Positions 27,044-35,910 are shown, numbered from the stretch's first letter. The stretch is 64,000 nt of DNA from an uncultured Traorella sp. (GCA_944324265.1 CALUVS010000005.1:1-64000); one strand, 5' to 3'. A program made the numbers and translations. Notes: generated by a model from the letters alone, not told the origin.

Positions 27044-28147
27044 ATGCGTTTATATGAATCATGACAATTTCACTGCTGGTAGCAATACGCATCGGAATTT
27101 GGAAATAACCGCATCCAGAGGAAACAATACTTTGGGTATTGCCTCTTTTAGCATAGCCATAATAGGATTCTTTGCCATAAGCCAATTCAGTAAATATATT
27201 GGCAGGGAAGAATTGTCCTCGATGCGTATGACCGCATAAGATCAAATCAATGTTGTTTTGCATGGCTTCCTGAATGCCGGAAGGATTGTGATCAAGTACG
27301 ATCGTAGGCTTATGAATATTCTTGTTGATAATAGAATCCAAGGATTTTCGATTTGGATTGTTGCTGATGTCATCACGTCCAATCAGATAGAAATGTTTTG
27401 TGTTTAGATCATCATCAATCAGTAAATGAATGTGGGATTTTTTAAAGAATTCACGTATCTTTGTATCTTGGCTGGCAGGATCATGATTTCCAAGAATAGC
27501 AAACACCTTAAATTTTGAAGTCAGCCGTTTTAATTGATTCAAAGTTTCTGAATTTCCTTTATTTTCAAAGGCGCCATCATCAAAAGTATCACCGGCCAGC
27601 ATAACATAATCAGGATTTAATCCATTACTTTTGATATGATCTTATCTAACTGCTTATGATCGACAAATGTGCCGATATGAATATCACTGAGCAATGCGAT
27701 TGTCATTGGCTGCTTGATATGAGGCAAAGAAATATCATAATTCTTTACTTTCACTGATCTAGCATGAATAAAGCCATAAATTGTCAGCAATATAGAAAGG
27801 ATAATTGGAATGTAATATCCAGATATATTTTCAAATTGAATGAATAAATTCAATAAATCATATCCTAAAAGACATAAGGCTAAATTAATGATGAAACAAA
27901 GAAGAATGCTGCAAAACTCAAATAATTTTGTTTTCGGTTTCTGCCTTTGTTTCTAGTTTAAATGAACCATATATAAGAAAAACAGACATAATAGAATAAA
28001 TATAATAAAATAAGTGTCTATATTGAACTGATAGTCAATTAGATCACCTAATCGAATTGAAACATAAAACATCAGCAAAAATACAATAATTTCAAAAATA
28101 ATTGAAAAAGCTTTGCTTCTTACAAATTTACCAAATCACTGATACAT
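27042..28147 (-). pseudogene. Membrane-anchored metallophosphoesterase, three lesions
   Basis: Conceptual joining gives ~365 residues: four hydrophobic N-terminal segments, then a calcineurin-like phosphoesterase with LLSDIHIG, AGDTFDD, LGNHDP and CGHTHRGQ. The native start (28147-28145) has AGGAG 8 bases before it, but codon 4 is TGA. A TAG interrupts after MVHLN near 27957. A one-base loss in an A-run near 27618 shifts the frame between DKIISK and NGLNPDYV. The catalytic part alone survives as 186 residues from 27602, without its first metal-binding motif. It is a pseudogene unless the assembly is wrong at three places. Confidence 0.8.
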
Positions 28148-28230
28148 ATAAATGCTCCTATTCTTTAATAATAAATAATATAACACTGGATTATTGTAAA
28201 TTTATATAGATAAAATGTGAAATTATGCCA

Positions 28231-28315
28231 AAAAAGAACTCTCAATTTTAGAGTAATTGAGAGTTCTGATAGGGTTTCAATTGTTTGTGCTGAATTGCTT
28301 TTCAGCACCTTTCTA
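28231..28315 (-). terminator. Two-hairpin 3' end of paralog 5
   Basis: GTGCTGAAAAGCAATTCAGC, then AGAACTCTCAATT...AATTTTGAGAGTTC-type hairpin plus T-run on the minus strand. The 3' end is shared although this paralog's coding C-terminus is not. Confidence 0.8.
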
Positions 28316-28339
28316 TTTAATTAATTTCTAAAATCTGAA

Positions 28340-30199
28340 TTATCTGTGCCACAAACCGTTAGCATCTAATTCATATCCGTTAACAGTAGTTGGTCCGTAA
28401 ACCATAACACCGTCATCGCCTACATAGTATGCAGAGTTTGCATCTCTCCATACCCAGTAGTTTCTCATCATATTACCATTCTGTACATAGTACCAAGTAT
28501 TTGGAGCTGTGCAGATCCATTTAGTTGGAGCTGTTCCGTCTGCTTCAAAGTATTTCCAGTCACCATTACCCATTGGAATCCATCCAGTAGTTTCAGCTAA
28601 TGAACCAAATTTTTCTCTGTATGCTTCGTATAATTCGTCGATTGATCTTTCAGCACGACGAACTACTTTTGCCTCTGCACTTGTTAAGTTATCGCCATAA
28701 ACATCTAAGAAATCCCATGCATCATCAACTGCAACGATAGTATCACGATCATTAACTGTTAAGTTCTTAGCTACTAATTTATCTAATTCAGTAGATACTA
28801 ATTCATAATTTTCTTCAACTTCTGCCATGTGAGCAGCTACAATGTCATAACCAAACAAACCTTCTTCTCTATCTACTAATTCATATAAATATGCAGGGAA
28901 TACATTTTGTAAAGTTTGTTTCTGTGCAGTAGTAACGCTAGAATTCCAATCTGATCTATCTGAATAATAGTTACCAATCTGTCTAGTTTCAAATGTATAA
29001 GCTGCATCAAATACTTCTTCTTTCATTTCGCGAAGAATTTCAAATTGTTCCATTGTTAATTCTTCTGCTAATGCTTCAGCTTTTACTTTTGATGTTAAAT
29101 TAGGTTGCTTGTCAAAGAATTTTACTGTAGTTTCAACAGTTTCTCTTGTGTTACCATTCTTATTTTCACCATAATTTGTATCAGAAGTGATTCTTGTGCG
29201 TGTGTAAGCTTCATATGCATCAGATTTTAATAAGTCTTTCTGTCCATCAACAGCATCAAGCATTTCTTCATAAACTTCAATAATTGAAATTACTGCTTCT
29301 TCATCTTCAAAGCGGCTGTAGAAAGAATGATTTTTGATTTTGTTAATACGAGCATTGATTGATGATTTTTTTGAAGCATCAACCGGAGCGATACTTTCAA
29401 GATCTACAGGACCGCTTAATTTATTGTCAGTTCCTGTATATCCAGTGATTTCTGTGATTGATTTTGATGCACCTTTTGGTGTAGCTGAAACATCTGTATA
29501 TGCTCCATTTAAATCATTTTGAAGAATTGTATCAAATGCTAAAACAAAATCATTTAAGTCAGAATCATGAGTAACACCTAATGCTTCGTTGATGTTGTAC
29601 TGCAATAAATCCATCACATCTTCAAATTGAATTGCTTGATCCTCTGTAAGATTTGCTTTATATTGGAAATCGCTCATCTTTTTCAAATTCTTTTGTGCTT
29701 CTACTAAATTGTCTGAACTTTCCTTTAAGCCATCAATAGTATAATCAATTGGATCTTTTCCATAAAGTCTATTTTCAACAGTATCTAGCCAAGATTGTGA
29801 TCCATCTGTTGTAAAAAAAGATAAAACACCTCTATAGATATTGCTTATTTCTCTAGCAAATGTACGGCCTTCATCTAAAACACTTAATCCATCAAATTCA
29901 TCAACTACAGTACCAATATAAGCGAATGCAGATTCATTTGCGATGTTATCGCCATTTGTGTCAATAAGAGTATCAGAATTTAGAACTCTCCATCCGTTAC
30001 TTTCTTGTTCTTCAGAAAGTGATGTCAATGAAATCTTTCTAATTTCTAATTCTTCTTTTAAAGTTAATGCTTCGCATGAAACTTCAGAATCACCAGTACA
30101 TGTAGTAAAATTAGCAGCACTAACATTAGTAGCTGGCAACACACTAGTAACCATAGTCAAAGCCATAGCACTAGCTAATAACTTCTTAAAGTTATTCAT
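28340..30199 (-). CDS. Choline/cell-wall-binding surface protein, paralog 5 (divergent)
   Basis: A 619-residue copy. The signal peptide matches the others at DNA level (residues 1-~28), but the central region is largely unrelated and lacks the shared YETRQRSSGRYYV context, apart from a short YTFETRQIGNYYSD. The C-terminal binding repeats (~residues 541-619: WIPMGNGDWKYFEADG, WYYVQNGNMMRN, AYYVGDDGVMV) are also distinct and resemble those of the amidase more. So leader and 3' UTR are shared while nearly the whole coding part differs, as expected for an exchangeable cassette. Leader type A. Confidence 0.85.
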   Translation of the reverse strand: MNNFKKLLASAMALTMVTSVLPATNVSAANFTTCTGDSEVSCEALTLKEELEIRKISLTSLSEEQESNGWRVLNSDTLIDTNGDNIANESAFAYIGTVVDEFDGLSVLDEGRTFAREISNIYRGVLSFFTTDGSQSWLDTVENRLYGKDPIDYTIDGLKESSDNLVEAQKNLKKMSDFQYKANLTEDQAIQFEDVMDLLQYNINEALGVTHDSDLNDFVLAFDTILQNDLNGAYTDVSATPKGASKSITEITGYTGTDNKLSGPVDLESIAPVDASKKSSINARINKIKNHSFYSRFEDEEAVISIIEVYEEMLDAVDGQKDLLKSDAYEAYTRTRITSDTNYGENKNGNTRETVETTVKFFDKQPNLTSKVKAEALAEELTMEQFEILREMKEEVFDAAYTFETRQIGNYYSDRSDWNSSVTTAQKQTLQNVFPAYLYELVDREEGLFGYDIVAAHMAEVEENYELVSTELDKLVAKNLTVNDRDTIVAVDDAWDFLDVYGDNLTSAEAKVVRRAERSIDELYEAYREKFGSLAETTGWIPMGNGDWKYFEADGTAPTKWICTAPNTWYYVQNGNMMRNYWVWRDANSAYYVGDDGVMVYGPTTVNGYELDANGLWHR

Positions 30200-30285
30200 A
30201 AAATTTTTCCTCTCTTTCTTTCTCTTTCCCTATTGGAATTCTATTTTTCGGACACAATCATGTAAGTCATTGCATAACTGAATCT
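30200..30285 (-). repeat. Conserved leader block of paralog 5, type A
   Basis: Core ATGCAAT at 30269-30275 (minus strand), arm AGATTCAGTT at 30276-30285. Immediately upstream on the minus strand is the terminator of the AlbA-type gene (CTCAGAAATGAGATG plus T-run), so transcription from upstream should stop before this gene. Confidence 0.8.
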
Positions 30286-30343
30286 GATTGTAGGAAATAA
30301 AAAAACATCTCATTTCTGAGAATCAGTAATAAGATGTTTTGAC

Positions 30344-31780
30344 TTATTTCGTTTTATAAGTTTGATTTCTGCTGCTAGGTTTTTCAGGAATGCTTAATTT
30401 TAATAAACCTCTTTTGACTAATGGATCAATATAAGTTTGAATAGCATATGTACTTGAAGATAATCCTAGATATTTTATTAACTCTTTCCTAGTTCGTGGT
30501 GTTTGACAATATTCCAAAATTTTTATTTCATCGTTGTTTAGTTCAATTTTTTCCTCATGTATCTTTTTATAAAAAATTACCTGAAACGTTCCTCTTTCAT
30601 CAATGAATATTGGATCAGGAAGATCATACTCCTTCATGCTTCGATAGATTGCGGGAATACCGGAATATCTATTTTCTGTTATACCTAGTTTTTCCATAGC
30701 AACTGCAATAACTGGATTTCTTGTATCCGGCTGTATTTTTCCTAATTGATCAATTTTGATTCTTCCATATATGCCTCCGGGATTATGAATTTCAAGACGA
30801 TCTTCAAACATAAATAATTGAATTGGCTTTCCTTCTGTATGGATACTATAATCACGGTGAATTAACGCATTTAACAAGGCTTCTCTGACTGCAGTGATTG
30901 GATATTCTGTTTTATCTTCACGCAGTCCTGTCTCAGGATCAATGATTGTACTGACTTTCATATTTTTTCTGACGAATTGCAGTGCTGATTCTAACATTTG
31001 AATTAAAGTTCCTTCAATGCGCTGATTATCAATAAATCTTTCTTGATTCTTTCCTAAATCCCCAATCTCTTTTCCTTGAATTGAAACAGCGTTGATAGAT
31101 AATTGAGGAAAATATGCTTGAGGATATATACCAAACATCAATTCAGAGAATAAAGTAACTTCATTATTTTTCGTAATACTCATCAATTCATAGATTTCAG
31201 AATCAGAAAGGGCTGATAGATTCGGACGATTCATTTTGATTTTCAGAAGATATTGCTGGAGGAGATCTTGCTGTAATGATGAAAAGGGTGCTTGTGATAT
31301 TACACGAATGTCATCTTGATATTTTTTTCTGAAGGCTTCATAACTATATACTTCGTATTCAGTCATGTGTTCATCACTATCACCGCTTCGCACAAAAGAA
31401 CCTTTCAATCTTCCTTGTCCGGCATAATAGCAAGGTCGATCTGTTATATCAACACTAGGAATTTCTGCGGATACAAAGTATTTGTTGTTTTTTTCAATTA
31501 CAGTAAATACCGGGCGTATGACTGGAATCATTTGAAGACACTGTTCGTTTACTTTTTTTTGTAAATCATGCGGATCATAAACACCAACTTCCTCATAATT
31601 ATTTTGTTCATCAATACCGAAAAGGATAATGCCTCCTTCATCTTGATTAGCAAAACTTGAAAGAGTATCATAAAGACGTTTGGGACAACCTAAAGAAGCA
31701 GATTTAAGTTCTAACGTTTGAGTTTCGCATCTCAACTTTTGAATTTCATTTAATTTATCAAATAATTCTTCTCTTGTCAT
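30344..31780 (-). CDS. AlbA-domain putative regulator with GHKL-like ATP-binding region
   Basis: A 478-residue COG2865-type protein. Residues ~15-140 are an AlbA_2/Schlafen-like domain (TLELKSASLGCPKRLYDTLS, GGIILFGIDE). Residues ~295-400 form the ATP-binding region typical of this group (AVREALLNALIHRDYS, LEIHNPGGIYG). The C-terminus is a winged helix (TRKELIKYLGLSSSTYAIQTYI). Such proteins are common mobile accessory genes annotated as transcriptional regulators; their role is unknown. A decayed 5' fragment of a second copy lies at 15676-15790. Confidence 0.82.
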   Translation of the reverse strand: MTREELFDKLNEIQKLRCETQTLELKSASLGCPKRLYDTLSSFANQDEGGIILFGIDEQNNYEEVGVYDPHDLQKKVNEQCLQMIPVIRPVFTVIEKNNKYFVSAEIPSVDITDRPCYYAGQGRLKGSFVRSGDSDEHMTEYEVYSYEAFRKKYQDDIRVISQAPFSSLQQDLLQQYLLKIKMNRPNLSALSDSEIYELMSITKNNEVTLFSELMFGIYPQAYFPQLSINAVSIQGKEIGDLGKNQERFIDNQRIEGTLIQMLESALQFVRKNMKVSTIIDPETGLREDKTEYPITAVREALLNALIHRDYSIHTEGKPIQLFMFEDRLEIHNPGGIYGRIKIDQLGKIQPDTRNPVIAVAMEKLGITENRYSGIPAIYRSMKEYDLPDPIFIDERGTFQVIFYKKIHEEKIELNNDEIKILEYCQTPRTRKELIKYLGLSSSTYAIQTYIDPLVKRGLLKLSIPEKPSSRNQTYKTK

Positions 31781-31874
31781 TTAACATTTCCTCGATTTCT
31801 TAAATATATTATATCCTAAAATTTAATATTTTAATAGAAAATTAAATAGAATTTGAATTTTCAATTTAAATATT

Positions 31875-31960
31875 AAAAGAACTCTCAATTTTGGAGTAAT
31901 TGAGAGTTCTGATAGGGTTTCAATTGTTTGTGCTGACTTGCTTTTCAGCTCTTTCTTTTC
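31875..31960 (-). terminator. Two-hairpin 3' end of paralog 6
   Basis: The same two hairpins and conserved intervening bases as the other four copies, on the minus strand, with a T-rich tail toward the AlbA-type gene. Confidence 0.8.
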
Positions 31961-31975
31961 TTTATTTAGTTTTAA

Positions 31976-33820
31976 TTAAGCGTGCCATTCACCGTTAGCG
32001 TCGATAGTGCATCCATCAACTACAGTGTTAGTAACCATCTTACCATCAGCACCTACATAGTACCATACCTGTAAGCTAGAATCACGTGCGATCCAAGAGT
32101 TAGTTAACATAACTCCGTTAGCTCCTGCATAATACCAGTCAGTAGCATTAGAAGCTACCCATCTATTAGATACTGTGTGTCCATCTTGGTAGAATACCCA
32201 TTGACCGTTTTCGTATACCCACCAGTCTTTTTCTTCAGTAACGATTACTTCTGCATTGTTGATTCTTTCATAAACATCATTTAAGTATGCTTGTAATGAC
32301 TTAATTTGACGTCTTTCACGAGCAGTTAAATCATATGGATTACCTAAAGATTTTCCATCATTATCTACTGGCAATAATGTTGCAGCAGCAGCTCTTGCAT
32401 TATATACTTTTTCAACTTCTACATCAGTATAAGTGAATTTTAATTCAACTTCAGCACCTTCTTCTACAATAGCGATTAAATCATCTTTTGTTGTACCTTC
32501 AGAAGCAACTAATTCATCATAATAAGTGTCACCAGTTCTTGATGTTTCATCAACAAGTGTAGTTAAGATAACTTTAATATCTGAACTTTGTAAATCTTCA
32601 CTTTCAGAAGCAGTTAAGTATCTTTCGATTTCAGTTGGTTCTAATTCTGCAGTATAACGGCCATTAGAACGTTCAGTTTTTCTTACTGTATAGAATTCAT
32701 TGAAGAAATCTTCTACATAAGTAATTACATTATCAATATCTTCAGCATTGAATTTAGTAATAACATCCAAAACATAAGCTTCTTTATCAGGATCTTCATT
32801 CTGCGCATCTGCTAATTGTTCAACTAAATCATCTACAGCTTTTAAAGCTCTATTAGCATCAGATCTAGAATTCATCAAATCATTAACTGCAGTGATATCT
32901 TCAACGATTGCATCTAATTCATCCATGATTTCAACTACTTCATTTTCGTCTTCAACTAATTCATAACTTGGTAAGTCAGCAATTGTACTACCATCAGTAT
33001 CTTTGAATGTGTGCTCATCATTTCTTACATCTTCAAGGAATTCTGTTAATGCTTCTAAATTAGTGCGTGGGAAACGGGTACGAGTATCTAAGATATCATC
33101 AACAGTTACCCCATTAACAACTTCTTGTTTCAATAAAGCATCTGCATAGTCATCAGCATAATCACCGATATATGCGCTTCTGTAATCATCAACTAAATCT
33201 TTGAAATCAGCCAAGTTATCTTTAAATGTATCTAAAATTTTTTCAGTAACGGTATATTTACCTACAGTTTCTCCAACAGTAACGTTACCGATATATGTTT
33301 CTACATCCATGATATCTTCATAAAGTTCACTGATACCTTCATCCCAATCATTAGTTGAAATAATGTCATCAGCTAATCTACCACCATCTTCGAATTCTTT
33401 ATTCAAATCATAGATTAACCCTTTATTAGCATCAGATGCTAATTCAGTTACACCATCAACAAATCCAGTAATTTTCAAAGAGTCAGCAGTGTGTGCATTA
33501 CAATCTGTTAAAGCATCTAAAGATGTTCCTAATTGCCCAAGTGCTCCACCAAATGTAACCCCATTCCAGTTTCCAGCTTCACCAACTCCAACAGCTTTTC
33601 TAGTGTTTTCCATATCTAATTTTGAATCCATCTTTACGTTAGATAAACTCAATTTAGCATTTGCCAAGTCTTGCTTAATAGCATCTACAACAGCTGTAGC
33701 TTCATTTCTTGCAACTAAATCACATGCTGCTGCACTTACAGTTGTAGTTGCTGCTGGTAGCACACTAGTAACCATAGTCAAAGCCATAGCACTAGCTAAT
33801 AACTTCTTAAAGTTATTCAT
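31976..33820 (-). CDS. Choline/cell-wall-binding surface protein, paralog 6 (likely expressed copy)
   Basis: A 614-residue paralog: signal peptide MNNFKKLLASAMALTMVTSV (to ~31), an acidic centre with partial similarity to paralogs 1 and 4 (DLMNSRSDANRALKAVDDLV, FNEFYTVRKTERSNGRY), and the 82-residue choline-binding tail nearly identical to paralogs 1-3 but with WVASNATDWYY in the second repeat. It has a type B leader with a near-consensus promoter ending right at the leader element. Among the six copies it is the best candidate for active transcription. The central function is unknown. Confidence 0.85.
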   Translation of the reverse strand: MNNFKKLLASAMALTMVTSVLPAATTTVSAAACDLVARNEATAVVDAIKQDLANAKLSLSNVKMDSKLDMENTRKAVGVGEAGNWNGVTFGGALGQLGTSLDALTDCNAHTADSLKITGFVDGVTELASDANKGLIYDLNKEFEDGGRLADDIISTNDWDEGISELYEDIMDVETYIGNVTVGETVGKYTVTEKILDTFKDNLADFKDLVDDYRSAYIGDYADDYADALLKQEVVNGVTVDDILDTRTRFPRTNLEALTEFLEDVRNDEHTFKDTDGSTIADLPSYELVEDENEVVEIMDELDAIVEDITAVNDLMNSRSDANRALKAVDDLVEQLADAQNEDPDKEAYVLDVITKFNAEDIDNVITYVEDFFNEFYTVRKTERSNGRYTAELEPTEIERYLTASESEDLQSSDIKVILTTLVDETSRTGDTYYDELVASEGTTKDDLIAIVEEGAEVELKFTYTDVEVEKVYNARAAAATLLPVDNDGKSLGNPYDLTARERRQIKSLQAYLNDVYERINNAEVIVTEEKDWWVYENGQWVFYQDGHTVSNRWVASNATDWYYAGANGVMLTNSWIARDSSLQVWYYVGADGKMVTNTVVDGCTIDANGEWHA

Positions 33821-33912
33821 AAATTTTTTCCTCTCTTTCTTTCTCTTTCCCTATTGGAATTCTTGTTTTTCGGACACAATCATGTAAGTCATTGCATAAC
33901 TATATCCTTGCT
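33821..33912 (-). repeat. Conserved leader block of paralog 6, type B
   Basis: Core ATGCAAT at 33891-33897 (minus strand), flanked outside by AGTT and CAAGGATAT (the arm shared with paralog 1) and inside by GACTTACATGATT, GTGTCCG, GAATTCC and the polypurine ribosome site. Confidence 0.8.
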
Positions 33913-33915
33913 ACT

Positions 33916-33943
33916 ATTATATCATTCATGAATAGAAAATCAA
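33916..33943 (-). promoter_or_regulatory. Sigma-A promoter abutting the leader element of paralog 6
   Basis: On the minus strand, TTGATT (33938-33943), a 16-base spacer, then TATAAT (33916-33921). Transcription would begin near 33909, at the outer edge of the recombination-like element. I see no comparable promoter outside the element at the four type A copies. Confidence 0.7.
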
Positions 33944-33959
33944 CATAAAAATGAAAGTA

Positions 33960-34204
33960 TTTCGTAAAATCATGCAAAACACTCTGCATTTTTCAATCAA
34001 GCCAAGGCTGGTTCAGGGAATTGTTCGCCAAATAACCTTGATCTGATAGTTTTGCTAGTCTCTCTAATTAATTAGAAAGATGCATGAAATTAAACACTTC
34101 TCTTTCTGTCGACTAGCAATTCATGGATGATCATTGTATTCTGACAGCCCATTATTCCTAACATCGGAAAGAACCGTCATCAATTCCAATACACACATAT
34201 TATA
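33960..34204 (-). ncRNA. Candidate structured small RNA (6S-like rod)
   Basis: An extended -10 (TATGG then TATAAT, 34199-34204) on the minus strand predicts a transcript from about 34192. No ORF follows. Nested complementary segments make a rod: GAACC/GGTTC (34171-34175 with 34010-34014), ATTCC/GGAAT (34154-34158 with 34017-34021), and a 9-bp pair at 34111-34119 with 34052-34060. It ends with the hairpin ATGCAGA-GTGT-TTTGCAT and GATTTT near 33966-33989, total ~230 nt. A long rod with internal loops recalls 6S RNA, but identity is unproven; an alternative is a long leader of paralog 6. The rest of the gap (34205-34471) shows no gene. Confidence 0.4.
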
Positions 34205-34471
34205 CCATAATCTTGTTTCAGGTAAAGGCTTTTTGTTCAAAAAGTCCCTATTTCGTGCCTTTTAAATTACATCTTTCACTTATCTTGCGCTTTTATAGGC
34301 TACTTATTCACTCTTTGCAAACAACACTTTCATGCAACTTTATATCCGATTATATTTTTACTTTATCCAATTTATGGTATGCGCATACATTAAATCGCTT
34401 TCATTATTATCGTTCTTATTCCTATCCGCCTATTTCCTATAATATATAATAAAAAAGCAAAGCCTTCTGAA

Positions 34472-35878
34472 TTACTTTGCCTTTTCTACTAATATATCCT
34501 TATTTTTAATCTTATGTCCTTTCATTCCTTTCAAGACAAGATCTCCTTTGTTATTTAAGATTTCCACATAACTTTGATAATCCAAAATCTCAATGATACC
34601 GATATCTGTTGGCTCTACCCCTTCAATCTGCGTAAATGCGCCAACAATATCTCCTGCTCTCAGCTTCTTATTTTTCCCCGCTTTCAGATAAAGCTTGTTT
34701 TTTTGACTTTCAAGCACCTCTTCCTTCAACACAATTGGTTCTGAAGTCGATAAAATCGGATCCATTTCTTTTGGTACTATATCTTCCACTTCAATAAATC
34801 GGCAGTCCATTTCATCTTGAATCAGATCCAGATATTTCATCTGTGTCGGAAGCACTAATGTATAAGCTTCTCCTTCATTATCCACTCGACCGCTTCGTCC
34901 AATGCGATGAATGAATCCTTCAGCGGTTGTCGGACAATCATAATTATATATATGAGAGATATTGGCAATATCAATTCCTCTGGCAGCCACATCACTGGCA
35001 ATCAGAAATCGAAACATTCCCTTTTTAAAATCGCGCATGTTTTCCAATCGCTCATCCTGTGTTAATCCGCCATGAATCATACAGCAGCTGTATCCGCCAT
35101 CCAAAAACGCATCAAATACATTTTCCACTGTTTCTCTGAAATTACAGAAGATAATTGCACGCTTAGGTAGATGATAATGGATCAGGTCAAATAAAACATT
35201 CAATTTGTTTTCTTTTTCTACCCTTATATAATAAGGAGTGATATTTTCATTATATGGCTGGTTTTCTTTTATTTTGATGATCACTGGATCTTTCAGATAG
35301 CTTTTTGCCAACTCCAAAATACTCTGCGGCATCGTAGCCGAAAACATTGCACGTGTGCAGTCAGGCAAATAATTCAATATCTTATCTAAATCTTCCTTAA
35401 ATCCAAGATTCAAGCATTCATCTGCTTCATCAATAATACAAGTCTTGATCTCACTCAGATCCAAAGTCCCTCTTTCAATGTGATCAAGCACCCTTCCGAT
35501 AGTTCCGCTCACCACATGAACCTTTTGCTTCAATTCATTTATCTGTGATTTAATCGGCTGTTTTCCTAACAAAGCCACTGCATTGATTCTCTTATAAGAA
35601 CCTAAAGTTCTGAAATCATTCTGCACCTGTTTCGCTAATTCACGGGTAGGTGTCAAAACAAGTACCTGCGGTGAATTGATCAGCCAATCAATCTTTTCAA
35701 TCTCGGGTATAGCATAGCTGGCCGTTTTCCCGCTGCCTGTTTTTGACTGCACCAATACATCCTTTCTATTTAATAATTGCGGAATCACTTTTTCTTGTAC
35801 CGGAAGTACATTTTCATATTTTAAAGCCTGTATAGCTTTTAATAACTCTTGGTTTAATCCAAATTGTTCAAATTGCAT
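34472..35878 (-). CDS. dbpA: DEAD-box RNA helicase, DbpA/YxiN type
   Basis: A 468-residue ATP-dependent RNA helicase. The Q motif precedes SKTGSGKTASYAIP (motif I, ~45-58), PTRELA (Ia), IIDEADECLN (II, DEAD), FSATMP (III) and HRIGRSGRVDNEG (VI). The C-terminal ~75 residues (KNKLYLKAGKNKKLRAGDI...) are the DbpA RNA-binding domain, which directs such helicases to hairpin 92 of 23S rRNA. Its role is 50S subunit assembly. Monocistronic. Confidence 0.9.
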   Translation of the reverse strand: MQFEQFGLNQELLKAIQALKYENVLPVQEKVIPQLLNRKDVLVQSKTGSGKTASYAIPEIEKIDWLINSPQVLVLTPTRELAKQVQNDFRTLGSYKRINAVALLGKQPIKSQINELKQKVHVVSGTIGRVLDHIERGTLDLSEIKTCIIDEADECLNLGFKEDLDKILNYLPDCTRAMFSATMPQSILELAKSYLKDPVIIKIKENQPYNENITPYYIRVEKENKLNVLFDLIHYHLPKRAIIFCNFRETVENVFDAFLDGGYSCCMIHGGLTQDERLENMRDFKKGMFRFLIASDVAARGIDIANISHIYNYDCPTTAEGFIHRIGRSGRVDNEGEAYTLVLPTQMKYLDLIQDEMDCRFIEVEDIVPKEMDPILSTSEPIVLKEEVLESQKNKLYLKAGKNKKLRAGDIVGAFTQIEGVEPTDIGIIEILDYQSYVEILNNKGDLVLKGMKGHKIKNKDILVEKAK

Positions 35879-35910
35879 AATACTAACCCCTTTCCTTAGA
35901 GTATTTCATT

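Noticed and set aside
28136-28147. TGA read as tryptophan in the phosphoesterase
   Set aside because: The same gene also has a TAG and a frameshift, and intact genes in the window use TGG for Trp and TGA as stop.
6769-33820. S-layer or adhesin identity for the paralog centres
   Set aside because: No SLH, Ig-like, collagen-binding or LPXTG motif is visible; only the secretion signal and binding repeats can be supported.
34213-34449. 78-codon plus-strand ORF in the gap before the helicase
   Set aside because: No ribosome site, low-complexity pyrimidine-rich composition and no recognisable protein features.
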